Below, in pieces: positions 1-8,037 of a stretch of 64,000 bases of DNA. Position numbers and translations under genes: made by a program. Each line of letters begins with the position of its first letter. Positions within the stretch are counted from its first letter, which is position 1. This DNA is from JALYXI01 sp963716685 (GTDB lineage Bacteria > Acidobacteriota > Terriglobia > Bryobacterales > Bryobacteraceae): positions 1,116,001 through 1,180,000 of the forward strand of contig CAVQTR010000003.1 of NCBI GenBank assembly GCA_963716685.1, written 5' to 3'. Under the pieces are notes generated by a model, which did no database searches, was not told where the DNA came from, and worked only from the letters and a program-made list of their open reading frames with translations.

Positions 1-393
1 GTAATACAGCGGGTCGTCCGGGATGTGCATCTTGCGGTAGATCCCCAGCAGCGCGCCATCCGCGTCGATGATCGCCGCCGTGTTGTGATACACCCCCGCC
101 GCGCGCCGTTCGAACAGCGATGCAATCACCACCACACCCGCTTCCCGCGCCACCGCCGTCAGCCGCTCCGTCGAAGGCCCCGGAATCGATTCCGCCAGAT
201 CGAAGATCCGCGCGTCTTCCTCCCGGCAAAAATACTGCGAGCGGAACAGCTCCGGCAGGCACACCATCTGTGCGCCTTTCTCCGCCGCTTCCCGCACCCG
301 CGCCGCTGCCTTTTCCAGATTCTCGTCCGGGTCGGTCGAGCAGCTCATCTGCACCAGTCCGACGCGGAATTTTTCTTCTTTCACCAGTCTCAT
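1..393 (-). CDS. Nitrilase-family carbon-nitrogen hydrolase (N-carbamoylputrescine amidase-like), partial
   Basis: The C-terminal part lies beyond the left edge; about 131 N-terminal residues are visible. The product reads MRLVKEEKFRVGLVQMSCS and continues with a nitrilase-type first half: the KGAQMVCLPELF stretch carries the catalytic Glu, and YRKMHIPDDP near the edge carries the catalytic Lys. Family members hydrolyse C-N bonds in amides. N-carbamoylputrescine amidases (polyamine synthesis) share the CLPELF...QYFC and YRKMHIPDDP pattern, so that subgroup is the likeliest, but substrate specificity is inference. The ATG at 393 is the only start that keeps the normal N-terminus. The gene diverges from the secreted-protein gene starting at 409, leaving only 15 bases between the starts. 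Confidence 0.8.
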   Translation of the reverse strand, partial: MRLVKEEKFRVGLVQMSCSTDPDENLEKAAARVREAAEKGAQMVCLPELFRSQYFCREEDARIFDLAESIPGPSTERLTAVAREAGVVVIASLFERRAAGVYHNTAAIIDADGALLGIYRKMHIPDDPLYY

Positions 394-408
394 TGTACGA
401 TCACAACA

Positions 409-1356
409 GTGCCGAAACCCCGTTTCCCGGCCCTCTTTCTTGCCTCTGCGTGCCTTTGTTACGCGGCCGAAACATGGTCCGTCGCAGCCGCCCAGCGCGA
501 TCCCGGCGCCGTTCAGGAACTGCTCGAACGCGCTTCCGCCACAGGTGCGCGCGTGTGGCGCGATGGCGAGCGTTTCCTCGTCGCCGGCGCTCTGGGCGAA
601 CTCCCTCGCGAAACCGGCGCCGTCGTCCAGCCCTTCACCGCGCAGGGCAATGAAGACGTCATTCAGGCCACCGACTTTTCGCCCGACGGCTCCGTTCGCG
701 GCTCCGGCCCTGTCGTTACGCTCGACCATGCCGAGAACGCCGTCTTCCTCGGTATCTCTTTCCTTCTCGACCGCGTCGAAGGCGTTGCCTGGGCGAAGGA
801 CGGCACCGTGATCCTCGACAGCGCATACGCCGGCGGCTCCCGCTCCCGCGCGCTCAACTTCGCCCGGCAGTTCGGCCTGCGCGCCAGGTTGGTTGAAAGC
901 GCGCAGCCCGCCTACGAACTCAAACGCCCGCGCCTCGGCGTCGGCACGGGCGCTCTCTGGGTCACCGCGCTGCTCGATCGCTACGCTGTTCCGTGGTCCC
1001 CCGCCGGCGCCAGCGACTGGCGCTCGCGCTTCGACACTGTGATCGTCACCGGCTCCGCCGTGCCTCCCTTTGATGGCACGCTCATCCGTGTTCCCGCGCA
1101 GCCCGGCTCGTCGTTCACCCGCGTTGCCTTCGAAACCGCCGACCCCGTCGCGTTCGGCATGCCGCATGAAGAATGGGCCCGCTCCGGCGAACCTGTCGCT
1201 CTCACCGGCACACCCGTTGCGCAGTTCAAAGACGCCGCGCGTCCGGCAATCGTTCGCGAGGGCCGAACCCTCACCTTCGGTTTCGCCCCCGACACTTACG
1301 CCACCTGCAAACTTCTGTTGAACGCCGTCTATCTCGGGTCCGCGCGCCGCCTGTGA
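409..1356 (+). CDS. Secreted protein of unknown function, weakly like the C-terminal domain of M14 peptidases
   Basis: I start at GTG 409 because it puts a short basic n-region and hydrophobic core (FPALFLASACLCYA) at the N-terminus. Reading upstream of it would only translate the antisense of the nitrilase gene. The mature protein is about 295 residues. Residues around 175-215 (RLGVGTGALWVTALLDRY, then a Phe-Asp-Thr-Val-Ile-Val strand) and the FGMPHEEWA stretch recall the glutamine-amidotransferase-like C-terminal domain of acidobacterial zinc carboxypeptidases (M14). No zinc-binding HxxE is visible, so no peptidase activity is claimed. The stop overlaps the start of the downstream HAD gene (GTGA), implying translational coupling. 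Confidence 0.55.
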   Translation: MPKPRFPALFLASACLCYAAETWSVAAAQRDPGAVQELLERASATGARVWRDGERFLVAGALGELPRETGAVVQPFTAQGNEDVIQATDFSPDGSVRGSGPVVTLDHAENAVFLGISFLLDRVEGVAWAKDGTVILDSAYAGGSRSRALNFARQFGLRARLVESAQPAYELKRPRLGVGTGALWVTALLDRYAVPWSPAGASDWRSRFDTVIVTGSAVPPFDGTLIRVPAQPGSSFTRVAFETADPVAFGMPHEEWARSGEPVALTGTPVAQFKDAARPAIVREGRTLTFGFAPDTYATCKLLLNAVYLGSARRL

Positions 1357-2030
1357 ACAACACACTCGTGCTCTTCGATATCGATGGCACCCTGGTGCGC
1401 CGCGCCGGCCCGCAGCACCGCGACGCGCTTTCCGCCGCCATCCGCAAGGTCACCGGAATCGAAACCACCACCGAAGGCATTCCTGTCCACGGGATGCTCG
1501 ATCAGGACATCCTCGCGCAAATGCTTGCGCGTGCCGGCATGGCGAAATCCGCCGTCGCGCGCGCCATGCCGGCCATCCACAACGAAGCCGAACGCGTGTA
1601 CATGCGCACCTGCCCCGATATCCGCCGGAAAACTTGCCCCGGCGTGCGCAGCCTGCTCCACCGCCTCACCCGCCGCCGCGTTCCGCTCGCGCTCGTGACC
1701 GGCAATCTCACGCGCATCGGCTGGAAGAAGCTGGAATGCGCCGGGCTCGCGCATTACTTTTCCTTCGGCGCCTTCTCCGAAACCGCGAAGACCCGCGGCG
1801 GCCTCGCCCGCATGGCGATCCGCGCCGCGCGCGAACGTGGCGTGATTGAAAAGAACGCCGTGGTCGCCCTGATCGGCGATGCACCCAGCGACATCCTCGC
1901 CGCCAAAGAGAACGGCGTCCGTTCCATCGCCGTCGCGACCGGTATCTCGACGCGCGACGAACTGCTCGCGCACACCCCCGATGTCCTGCTGCCCGATCTG
2001 CGGCACTTCACCTGGGACCTGCTCGCTTAA
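1353..2030 (+). CDS. HAD-superfamily hydrolase, phosphoglycolate phosphatase-like
   Basis: 225 residues from GTG 1353, which overlaps the stop of the preceding gene. The four HAD motifs are visible in order: DIDGT near residue 9 (nucleophile Asp and acid/base Asp), the TGN motif-II segment at about 115, a lysine in the SETAKTRGG region at about 140, and GDAPSDI near 175 (metal-binding Asp). The helical cap between motifs I and II is the C1 type of Gph/PhnX-like enzymes. Such proteins dephosphorylate small metabolites in the cytoplasm; the substrate cannot be read from sequence. The stop codon is interleaved with the stop of the convergent dioxygenase gene at a TTAA, so the two genes share 3' ends. 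Confidence 0.85.
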   Translation: MNNTLVLFDIDGTLVRRAGPQHRDALSAAIRKVTGIETTTEGIPVHGMLDQDILAQMLARAGMAKSAVARAMPAIHNEAERVYMRTCPDIRRKTCPGVRSLLHRLTRRRVPLALVTGNLTRIGWKKLECAGLAHYFSFGAFSETAKTRGGLARMAIRAARERGVIEKNAVVALIGDAPSDILAAKENGVRSIAVATGISTRDELLAHTPDVLLPDLRHFTWDLLA

Positions 2031-2962
2031 CGGCGCAGCGTGATTGGCGTGAGCCGCGCTTCAATGTCCGCGCGCATCGGCTCATACCATTCCGGAATGC
2101 AGAGTGTCTCGCCCAGAGTCTCGATGCTCTCGTCGATCAGAAACCCGGGGTTGTCCGTCGCCATCTCGAAGAGCACCCCGCCAGGTTCGCGAAAATAAAT
2201 CGAATGAAAGTAGGTCCGGTCCTGTACCGGCGTGACGCTCAAGGCGCGCGAAAGCGTCTTTCGCCACTCCGCCTGTGCGACATCATCGGTGTTGCGGAAC
2301 GCGATGTGGTGAACCGTTCCCGCGCCCATGCTTCCGCGTGCAGCCTTCGCGTCGATCTTCACGTCAAGATAACGGCCCCTTGCATCGCCCGCAGGGGCGA
2401 ATCGCACCACGCTTTCCTCCTCCGCCACGCGCGCGAATCCCATAGTCTGCAGAACCGGTTCCGTCAGTTCCAGACTCCGCTCCAGCAGAGTGACGCCGTA
2501 GAAACCCTGAATGGCGCAGCCGGGCGGAACATCGGCATACCGCGGGGCGCTGTTCGCCGCAGCCTCCGAATTCTCGATCAGTTCGATCCCCATGCCATCC
2601 GGGTCGCGCAGCGAAAGCACCCGCGAACCAAAGCGAACGCTCTCGGTGAACGCTGTCTTCCGCCCGTTCAGGCGCTCTATCCAAAACGGCAGCGAGCCAA
2701 TCGGGACCGAGAAAGCCGTCGCAATCACTTCGCCCGCACCCACGCGGCCCTTCGCCGCATGCGGCCAGGGAAAGAAGGTAAGGATGGTTCCCGGCGTACC
2801 CACATCGTCGCCGAAATAGAAGTGATAGGTCCCCGGATCGTCGAAGTTAATGGTTCGTTTCACCAGTCGGAGCCCGAGTACCAGCGTATAAAAATCAAGA
2901 TTGCGCTGTGGATCCGACGCAATCGCGGTAACGTGATGCAGTCCCGCAATGGGAGTCGTCAT
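2027..2962 (-). CDS. Ring-cleaving (VOC-fold) dioxygenase, MhqO-like
   Basis: 311 residues with two glyoxalase/vicinal-oxygen-chelate modules. The first opens with GLHHVTAIASDPQRNLDFY, and its metal-ligand Glu is in the GMGIELIE segment. The second carries the VHHIAF and GGVLFEM segments that supply the other His and Glu ligands. Length and the conserved IPEWYEPMR near the C-terminus match the MhqO/MhqA family linked to quinone and hydroquinone resistance. The start ATG overlaps the stop of the MarR regulator upstream (ATGA-type), so the two form an operon, matching the known MhqR-MhqO arrangement. Function as hydroquinone-specific dioxygenase is by family; the aromatic substrate is not known. 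Confidence 0.85.
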   Translation of the reverse strand: MTTPIAGLHHVTAIASDPQRNLDFYTLVLGLRLVKRTINFDDPGTYHFYFGDDVGTPGTILTFFPWPHAAKGRVGAGEVIATAFSVPIGSLPFWIERLNGRKTAFTESVRFGSRVLSLRDPDGMGIELIENSEAAANSAPRYADVPPGCAIQGFYGVTLLERSLELTEPVLQTMGFARVAEEESVVRFAPAGDARGRYLDVKIDAKAARGSMGAGTVHHIAFRNTDDVAQAEWRKTLSRALSVTPVQDRTYFHSIYFREPGGVLFEMATDNPGFLIDESIETLGETLCIPEWYEPMRADIEARLTPITLRR

Positions 2963-3411
2963 AAATTCCTTTCTTCGTGAATCGCCGCCGCGTGCAGGCC
3001 CAGTTTCCGGAGCGCCTCATACGCCTGCTGCTTCTCGGAGCCCGTCAGCACGGCCATCCAGCTTTCCAGTTCCTCGTTGTGTGCCTCGAACACCTTCGTG
3101 ATCAGCTTCCGGCCTGAGTCCGTCAGCTCCAGCCGCCGCGCGCGCCGGTCTCCCGGCGTGGTCCTGCGAACGATGTGTCCCTTGTTCTCCAAACGGTCTA
3201 CTGCCGCCGTCATCGACCCCAGCGCCAGCAGCACCCGGCTCTGAATCTCCGTAATCGTCAGAGGACCCTTGTGCAGCAACGCCTCGAGGATCATGAAGTC
3301 GCTCAGCACCAGACCCTCTTGGGCGATACTGCCCTCAACCAGCGTGCTCAGCGCTTTATAGCAGCGCGCCAGTGCAATCCAGAGCTGCCCGGCTTTTGGC
3401 GTCTTCTTCAC
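2959..3411 (-). CDS. MarR-family transcriptional regulator
   Basis: 150 residues, the usual MarR length. A winged helix-turn-helix is visible from about residue 45 to 105: TITEIQSRVLLALGSMTAAV is the recognition helix region, followed by the wing with the typical D-R-R-A-R acidic/basic turn. Flanking helices form the dimer interface. Start is GTG 3411; the only ribosome-binding signal is a weak AGG close upstream. It is co-transcribed and overlaps with the MhqO-like dioxygenase, so it probably represses its own operon and releases it in response to quinones or related electrophiles. Two palindromes sit directly over and upstream of the start codon and are likely its operators. Confidence 0.88.
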   Translation of the reverse strand: MKKTPKAGQLWIALARCYKALSTLVEGSIAQEGLVLSDFMILEALLHKGPLTITEIQSRVLLALGSMTAAVDRLENKGHIVRRTTPGDRRARRLELTDSGRKLITKVFEAHNEELESWMAVLTGSEKQQAYEALRKLGLHAAAIHEERNL

Positions 3412-3449
3412 TACCTAAGTAGATGAATCATCCTTACATAAGGATTCAT
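3411..3449. promoter_or_regulatory. Palindromes upstream of the MarR gene, probable autoregulatory operators
   Basis: Two adjacent dyads: CTACCTAAGTAG at 3411-3422 (arms CTAC/GTAG) and a longer imperfect one at 3423-3449 with arms ATGAAT..CCTTA and TAAGG.ATTCAT, broken by a three-base insertion CAT in the left arm. MarR dimers bind such dyads next to their own promoter. The site also lies within 45 bases of the divergent sigma-factor gene start at 3493, so it could affect both directions. The operator role is inference from position and symmetry. Confidence 0.5.
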
Positions 3450-3492
3450 GAGACAAGCATAAACGTTGGCGCTACAATTGGGATTTCTTAGC

Positions 3493-4443
3493 ATGACTGC
3501 CGATCCCGCCAGTCTGGAAGCTCACCGGCCAGCCCTCGCGGGTCATTGCTATCGCATGCTCGGCTCCGTTTTCGATGCCGACGATGCCGTGCAGGAGACG
3601 ATGATCCGGGCATGGAAAGGCTGGAGCCGGTTTGATGGCCGCTCTTCCCTCCGGACCTGGTTGTATCGCATTGCGACGAACGTGTGTTTGGATGAACTAA
3701 AAGACCGCGGAAGGCGCGCGCACCCGGTGGAGGAAGGCGCTCCGGGAATCCCGTCCATCGAACATCTCGCGCAGCAACCCCGGAGCTTTTGGATTGAGCC
3801 GATCCTCGATTCTCTGATCATGCCGGCTGAGGCGAATCCTGCTGAGCGGCTCATGCTGCGGCAGAGCATCCAGCTTGCATTCATGGCGGCGTTGCAGCAT
3901 CTTGCTCCTAAACAACGGGCGGTGCTGCTGCTGATGGAAGTGCTGGAGTTTTCCGCGAGCGAGGTGGCTTCCATGCTGGATGTCTCTGTTGCTTCCGTGA
4001 ACAGCGCCCTTCAACGCGCACGTGCCGCACTGGAGAAGCCAAGTGCCGGGGGTTCTCAGCAGCTCACCGCGGCTCAGCAGGCTCTGGTGGCGCGGTACAT
4101 GTCGGCGTTTGAGAGTTACGACGTTGACACCCTGACGTCTCTCATGCGTCAGGATGCCACCATTTGCATGCCGCCGTATTCACTGTGGCTGCGAGGCCAT
4201 GATGATATTCACACGTGGATGACGGGCCCCGGAGAGGGCTGCAAGGGTTCTCGTCTTATTCCGACGGCTGCCTGCGGGTCTCCGGCCTTCGCACACTACC
4301 GCCGAACTCCGGAAGCCGGCCACAAAGCGTGGGCCTTGATTGTGCTCGAGCTGGCAGGCGAACAGATTGTGTCGGTCACATCATTTCTCGATGCGGAAAA
4401 TCTGTTCCCGCGATTCGGTTTCCCGCTGACATTGCCCCGGTAA
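3493..4443 (+). CDS. ECF-type RNA polymerase sigma factor with C-terminal SnoaL-like domain
   Basis: 316 residues from ATG 3493, with GGGA at a suitable distance upstream; an in-frame TTG at 3466 is possible but lies in the operator region. Region 2 runs from about residue 5 to 75 (ALAGHCYRMLGSVFDADDAV, then the FDGRSSLRTWLYRIATN core-binding segment). Region 4 at about 145-195 contains the HTH (LEFSASEVASMLDVSVASVN). The last 110 residues form a SnoaL-like domain, as in SigG/SigX5-type ECF factors, where that domain modulates activity in place of an anti-sigma factor. The DoxX-YCII-VOC genes follow in the same direction, a neighbourhood common for this sigma class, and are likely its regulon. 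Confidence 0.85.
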   Translation: MTADPASLEAHRPALAGHCYRMLGSVFDADDAVQETMIRAWKGWSRFDGRSSLRTWLYRIATNVCLDELKDRGRRAHPVEEGAPGIPSIEHLAQQPRSFWIEPILDSLIMPAEANPAERLMLRQSIQLAFMAALQHLAPKQRAVLLLMEVLEFSASEVASMLDVSVASVNSALQRARAALEKPSAGGSQQLTAAQQALVARYMSAFESYDVDTLTSLMRQDATICMPPYSLWLRGHDDIHTWMTGPGEGCKGSRLIPTAACGSPAFAHYRRTPEAGHKAWALIVLELAGEQIVSVTSFLDAENLFPRFGFPLTLPR

Positions 4444-4480
4444 AAAAAATTTGGGGGGACCGATGATTTTCGGGCCCCCC
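4442..4480 (-). terminator. Strong intrinsic terminator with minus-strand polarity
   Basis: A GGGGGG/CCCCCC stem (4453-4458 with 4475-4480) continues, after one A-G mismatch, as CCGA/TCGG around a 6-base loop. On the minus strand the stem is followed by AAA and then eight T (complement of the A8 at 4442-4449), a textbook intrinsic terminator. On the plus strand, just after the sigma-factor stop, there is no T-tract downstream of the hairpin. It would stop transcription arriving leftward, for example from the hem operon ending at 5712. Confidence 0.6.
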
Positions 4481-4513
4481 GCCGGTCAAAGATTCAGAAA
4501 ATGAGAACGAACG

Positions 4514-4921
4514 ATGACTGCAGCCGCCGTTTCAGAAGTCAGGATCATCCCGAAAGCGCGCCTCTGGTCCGGGCGCGTGCTGAGTACGCTGGTCATTCTT
4601 TTCCTGTTGACGGACGCGGTGATGAAGCTCTTCAAGCCGCCGTTTGTCGTGCAGGCCACGGTCCAGCTGGGCTATCCGGAGTCGGCCATCGTGGGCATCG
4701 GAACAGCGTTGCTGATCTCGAGCCTGCTGTATGCGGTGCCGCGCACCGCGGCCCTCGGAGCAATTCTCCTGACCGCTTATCTGGGCGGGGCCGTTGCGAG
4801 CAACGTTCGCACGGGGGCCCCGATGTTCAATGTTGTATTTGCGGCCGTGTTTGGCGTCATCGTTTGGGTTTCTCTGGTGATGCGGGATCCACGGCTCGAG
4901 AAAATTCTGTTCCATTCATAA
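4514..4921 (+). CDS. DoxX-like small membrane protein
   Basis: 135 residues with four predicted membrane helices: about 20-38 (VLSTLVILFLLTDAVMKLF), 55-75, 80-98 and 105-123. The spacing and the TDAVMKLFKPP segment fit DoxX-like family proteins. Start ATG 4514 is preceded by GAGAACGAACG, nearly identical to the leader of the next gene, which supports both starts. It sits between the ECF sigma gene and a YCII gene, a recurrent neighbourhood. DoxX relatives have been tied to quinone or thiosulfate redox chemistry in some organisms; here the function is unknown. Confidence 0.75.
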   Translation: MTAAAVSEVRIIPKARLWSGRVLSTLVILFLLTDAVMKLFKPPFVVQATVQLGYPESAIVGIGTALLISSLLYAVPRTAALGAILLTAYLGGAVASNVRTGAPMFNVVFAAVFGVIVWVSLVMRDPRLEKILFHS

Positions 4922-4934
4922 AGGAGAACGAACG

Positions 4935-5306
4935 ATGAAAGTGATCGTTTTGGTGAAGGCGGCTAAAGGGTCGGAAGCGGGCGACCTGCCTCCTGCGCAG
5001 CTGCTCGAGGACATGGGCAAGTTCAATCAGGAGCTGATTGCAGCCGGCGGCCTAAGGGATGCCGCTGGACTCCAGCCCTCTTCGAAAGGGGTTCGGGTCA
5101 CTTTCTCCGGAAAAGAACGGGCCCTGCGCATGGGACCGTTCGAAAACACTTCTGAGCTCGTCGCGGGTTACTGGCTTTGGGAGGTGGAGTCGCTCGAAGA
5201 GGCGATCGAGTGGGTGAAGCGTTGCCCGAATCCAATGCCCGAAACGTCGGATGTCGAAATTCGCCCGCTGTACACGGTGGAAGATTTAACCAGGATGAAA
5301 CAGTGA
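4935..5306 (+). CDS. YCII-related (DGPF) domain protein
   Basis: 123 residues of the YCII/DGPF family: an N-terminal MKVIVLVKA strand, the ALRMGPFENTSELVAGYWLW core (residues about 55-78) and an EEAIEWVKRCP helix with the expected Asp/His-type active-site region. Length is typical for the family. The start is preceded by AAGGAGAACGAACG, a good ribosome-binding site. The stop overlaps the ATG of the next VOC gene (TGATG). YCII proteins are very often encoded beside ECF sigma factors, as here, but their biochemical role is not established. Confidence 0.8.
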   Translation: MKVIVLVKAAKGSEAGDLPPAQLLEDMGKFNQELIAAGGLRDAAGLQPSSKGVRVTFSGKERALRMGPFENTSELVAGYWLWEVESLEEAIEWVKRCPNPMPETSDVEIRPLYTVEDLTRMKQ

Positions 5307-5710
5307 TGCGCCTCAATACCTACGTGAATTTCGCCGGCAGCTGCGCGGAGGCGTTCCGCTATTACGAAACGCATTTGGGTGGAAAGATCGGCATGGTGAT
5401 GACCCACGGCCAATCGCCGGATGGGAGTCGGACGAATCCGGAGTGGAAGGATCTGGTGCTCCACGCCAGCATCACGATCGCAGGCACGGCTTTGCTGGGC
5501 GCCGATATCCCGCACGCCGAACCAATGCGCAGCGCGTATCTCACGCTCAATCTGGAAAGCGATGCCGAGGCCGAGCGAGTGTTTGAGGCACTCTCCCGCG
5601 GCGGGCATGTGTTTGTGCCGCTGCAGGAGACCTTCTTCGCGACCCGCTTCGGCCAGGCCCGGGATGCTTTCGGAATGAACTGGATGATCCTGCACGAGCG
5701 CCCGCGGTAA
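5306..5710 (+). CDS. PhnB-like VOC-fold protein
   Basis: 134 residues from ATG 5306, which overlaps the stop of the YCII gene by one base, so translation is probably coupled. It opens MRLNTYVNFAGSCAEAFRYY, typical of the PhnB/3-demethylubiquinone-9 3-methyltransferase-like clade. The conserved LLGADIP and AYLTLNLESD strands follow, and the protein ends with DAFGMNWMI, the usual closing motif. PhnB-like proteins are single-module VOC proteins that often lack a complete metal site; none is obvious here. It is the last gene of the sigma-factor cluster. Confidence 0.8.
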   Translation: MRLNTYVNFAGSCAEAFRYYETHLGGKIGMVMTHGQSPDGSRTNPEWKDLVLHASITIAGTALLGADIPHAEPMRSAYLTLNLESDAEAERVFEALSRGGHVFVPLQETFFATRFGQARDAFGMNWMILHERPR

Positions 5711-5711
5711 C

Positions 5712-7031
5712 TTAAATCAAAAAATTCGCGGGCGGAGCGCCCACCGTCTCCGCCACCTTCTTCGCGAGCCGAATGCAATCCGGAATCCCCACCCCGTGAT
5801 AGGCATTCCCCGCCAGATGCAATCCAGGAATGCGCGACGCCTCTGCCTCAATCGCGGCCACCCGCGTCGCGTGCCCAACCGTATACAGCGCCAGCGAATC
5901 CGGCCACTCCCACATGCGCACAAAAACCGGCTCCGCTTCAAAGCCCATAATGTCGCGCAGCTCCGCCACGGGATCGCTCGGCTGCGTTCGAAAGTACGCT
6001 CGCAGCAGTGCCAGTTCCGCCGGCGCGCGTTCCGGGAACTTCGAACTCACCCACGTAGATGCCGTCAGGTTGCGCCCTTCGCATTTCGGCACCAGGAAGC
6101 CAAACCCGTTCAGCGGATGCCGCATCTCGCTCCGCCGGAACGCCATTGCCGCGATATGTCCCGTGCTGTGCCGAATCGCGCGCAGCAAGCCCGCCAGCGG
6201 TTCCGGTGCCAGCCGCGCGGCTTCGTGCGATTCGCAGGCCAGAATCACTTCCCGCGCTGCCAGCACGTCCCCGTTCACGCGCAGTTCGAACGCGCCGCCT
6301 ACGCGCTCCATTTTCTCAACCCGCCCGTGCAACACTGCCTCCGGACGCAGCGCATCCGGTAGCGCGCCCAGCCCGCCACGCAAACTTTGAAATACCGAAC
6401 CCGCGTGCTTCGCCGTCCGCAGCCCGCGTACCAGGCTGCCATGCACGCGCTCGTGTTCCACCAGCTTCGGGATTGCGCTCGACGCGCTTAGCTCGTGCAC
6501 ATCTCCGCCGTAGATCCCGGTCAGCAGCGGCTCGGCCAGGTAGTCCACCGCTTCCCTTCCGAAGTGCTCCTCCACCAGTGCGCCTACCGATCGCTCCGGC
6601 CGCGCCTTCCCCGGCGGCCGCAGCACGTCGAGCGTCATCCGCGTTTTCGTTTCACTGCTAAACAGCCGCGAGCGCCAGACCGGACCCAGCCGCGTAGGCG
6701 ACACAAGGTGCATGCCATCGGGGTAGGGAATCAGCTCGCCCCGCTTCCAGATCCAGGTCCGCCGGGCGTGGTCGTTGCTCCCGACCACCTCGCCGCCCAT
6801 GCCCAGCTCGCGCAGCAGTTCCGCCGCCGCGGGTTTCGCCGCCAGCCAGCTGTCCGCGCCCGCTTCCACCGTGCAGCCTTCCACGTGTTCGGTGCGCAGA
6901 ATGCCGCCCAGATACGGTCGCGCTTCAATGACTGTCGCGGGGATCCCGCGCTGTTTTAGGTAATACGCTGCCGTAAGGCCGGAGAGGCCTCCGCCAACAA
7001 TTGCAACCGGTGTGTTACGGCTTGAACTCAC
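5712..7031 (-). CDS. hemG: Protoporphyrinogen oxidase (HemY-type)
   Basis: 439 residues from GTG 7031, chosen because it places the FAD dinucleotide-binding motif VAIVGGGLSGLTAAYYL at residues 9-25; the upstream ATG would run deep into hemE. The GxGxxG-E pattern is followed by the amine-oxidase fold, with the C-terminal FAD motif HLAGNAYHGVGIPDCI near 410. The enzyme oxidises protoporphyrinogen IX (or coproporphyrinogen III in some lineages) using FAD and oxygen at the membrane face. The gene overlaps hemE by 17 bases and closes the long minus-strand operon. The name hemY is also used for this oxygen-dependent type; which porphyrinogen it uses is not decided by sequence alone. Confidence 0.88.
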   Translation of the reverse strand: MSSSRNTPVAIVGGGLSGLTAAYYLKQRGIPATVIEARPYLGGILRTEHVEGCTVEAGADSWLAAKPAAAELLRELGMGGEVVGSNDHARRTWIWKRGELIPYPDGMHLVSPTRLGPVWRSRLFSSETKTRMTLDVLRPPGKARPERSVGALVEEHFGREAVDYLAEPLLTGIYGGDVHELSASSAIPKLVEHERVHGSLVRGLRTAKHAGSVFQSLRGGLGALPDALRPEAVLHGRVEKMERVGGAFELRVNGDVLAAREVILACESHEAARLAPEPLAGLLRAIRHSTGHIAAMAFRRSEMRHPLNGFGFLVPKCEGRNLTASTWVSSKFPERAPAELALLRAYFRTQPSDPVAELRDIMGFEAEPVFVRMWEWPDSLALYTVGHATRVAAIEAEASRIPGLHLAGNAYHGVGIPDCIRLAKKVAETVGAPPANFLI

Positions 7032-8037
7032 GAACCATCTGCACCACGGCGCGAACGTGATCCACCGGCGTCTCGGGCAAAATGCCATGCCCCAGATTGA
7101 AGATGTGCCCGGGCCGCGTACCCGTTCGCTTGAGCAGTTCCTGCACCTTGACCTTCAATTCCGAAATCGGCGCAAACAGCGCCACCGGATCCAGATTCCC
7201 CTGAATCGCGGACCGGTAGCTGATATCCAGCCACGCCTGATCGATGTTCATGCGCCAGTCTACGCCCATAACATCGCCGCCCGCCGCATGCAGTTCGCGA
7301 AAGAATCCCGAAGCACCCGTACCGAAGTGAATTACCGGCACGCCCGCCGACCGGATCCGCTCAATCAGCGCTCGCGAATACGGCGCCGCATAGCGCACAT
7401 AGTCGTCCGCTCCCAGCGCGCCCACCCAGCTGTCGAACACCTGAATTGCCCGCGCCCCGGACGCTACCTGGCTGATCGCAAACGGCGCCAGCGTATCCAC
7501 AATCTTCCCCATCAGCCGCCGCCACATGGTCTCGTCCGCGTACATCAGCCGCTTCGTCTTCACGAAGTTGCGCGATGCTCCGCCCTCTATCATGTAGCTC
7601 GCCAGCGTGAACGGCGCGCCCACGAACCCAATTACCGGAATGCGTCCCGCCAAGGCTCGCGCCACCATCTGGATCGCCTCGCCGACATAGCCCAGATCGT
7701 CCGTATTCACGGTCGAAAGTGAGTCGATATCGTCCGACGTGCGCACCGGATTGTCGATCAGCGGACCCTCGCCCGAGATATACCGCAGCTTCAGTCCCAT
7801 CGGTTCCACCGGCAGCAGAAGATCCGCGAAAATGATCGCGGCGTCCACATCCAGCAATTCCACCGGCTGCAGCGTTACCGTCGCCGCCAGATCCGGCCGC
7901 TTGCACATCTCGAGGATGCCGTGCTTTGAGCGAATCTCGCGGTATTGCCGCAAATATCGCCCCGCCTGCCGCATAAACCACACCGGACGGACATCCGTGG
8001 GCCTCCGCTTACACGCATCGAGAAAACGACTGGTCAT
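7015..8037 (-). CDS. hemE: Uroporphyrinogen decarboxylase
   Basis: 340 residues from ATG 8037. The signature RPVWFMRQAGRYL lies at residues 17-29, and the GFVGAPFTLASYMIEGG segment near 130-150 is the second family signature. The catalytic Asp is in the LPVEPMG-adjacent segment. The enzyme decarboxylates the four acetate side chains of uroporphyrinogen III to coproporphyrinogen III in the cytosol. The start ATG overlaps the apbE stop (ATGA) and the stop overlaps hemG. Both neighbours are therefore translationally coupled, and hemE-hemG supply late heme synthesis. Confidence 0.95.
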   Translation of the reverse strand: MTSRFLDACKRRPTDVRPVWFMRQAGRYLRQYREIRSKHGILEMCKRPDLAATVTLQPVELLDVDAAIIFADLLLPVEPMGLKLRYISGEGPLIDNPVRTSDDIDSLSTVNTDDLGYVGEAIQMVARALAGRIPVIGFVGAPFTLASYMIEGGASRNFVKTKRLMYADETMWRRLMGKIVDTLAPFAISQVASGARAIQVFDSWVGALGADDYVRYAAPYSRALIERIRSAGVPVIHFGTGASGFFRELHAAGGDVMGVDWRMNIDQAWLDISYRSAIQGNLDPVALFAPISELKVKVQELLKRTGTRPGHIFNLGHGILPETPVDHVRAVVQMVREFKP

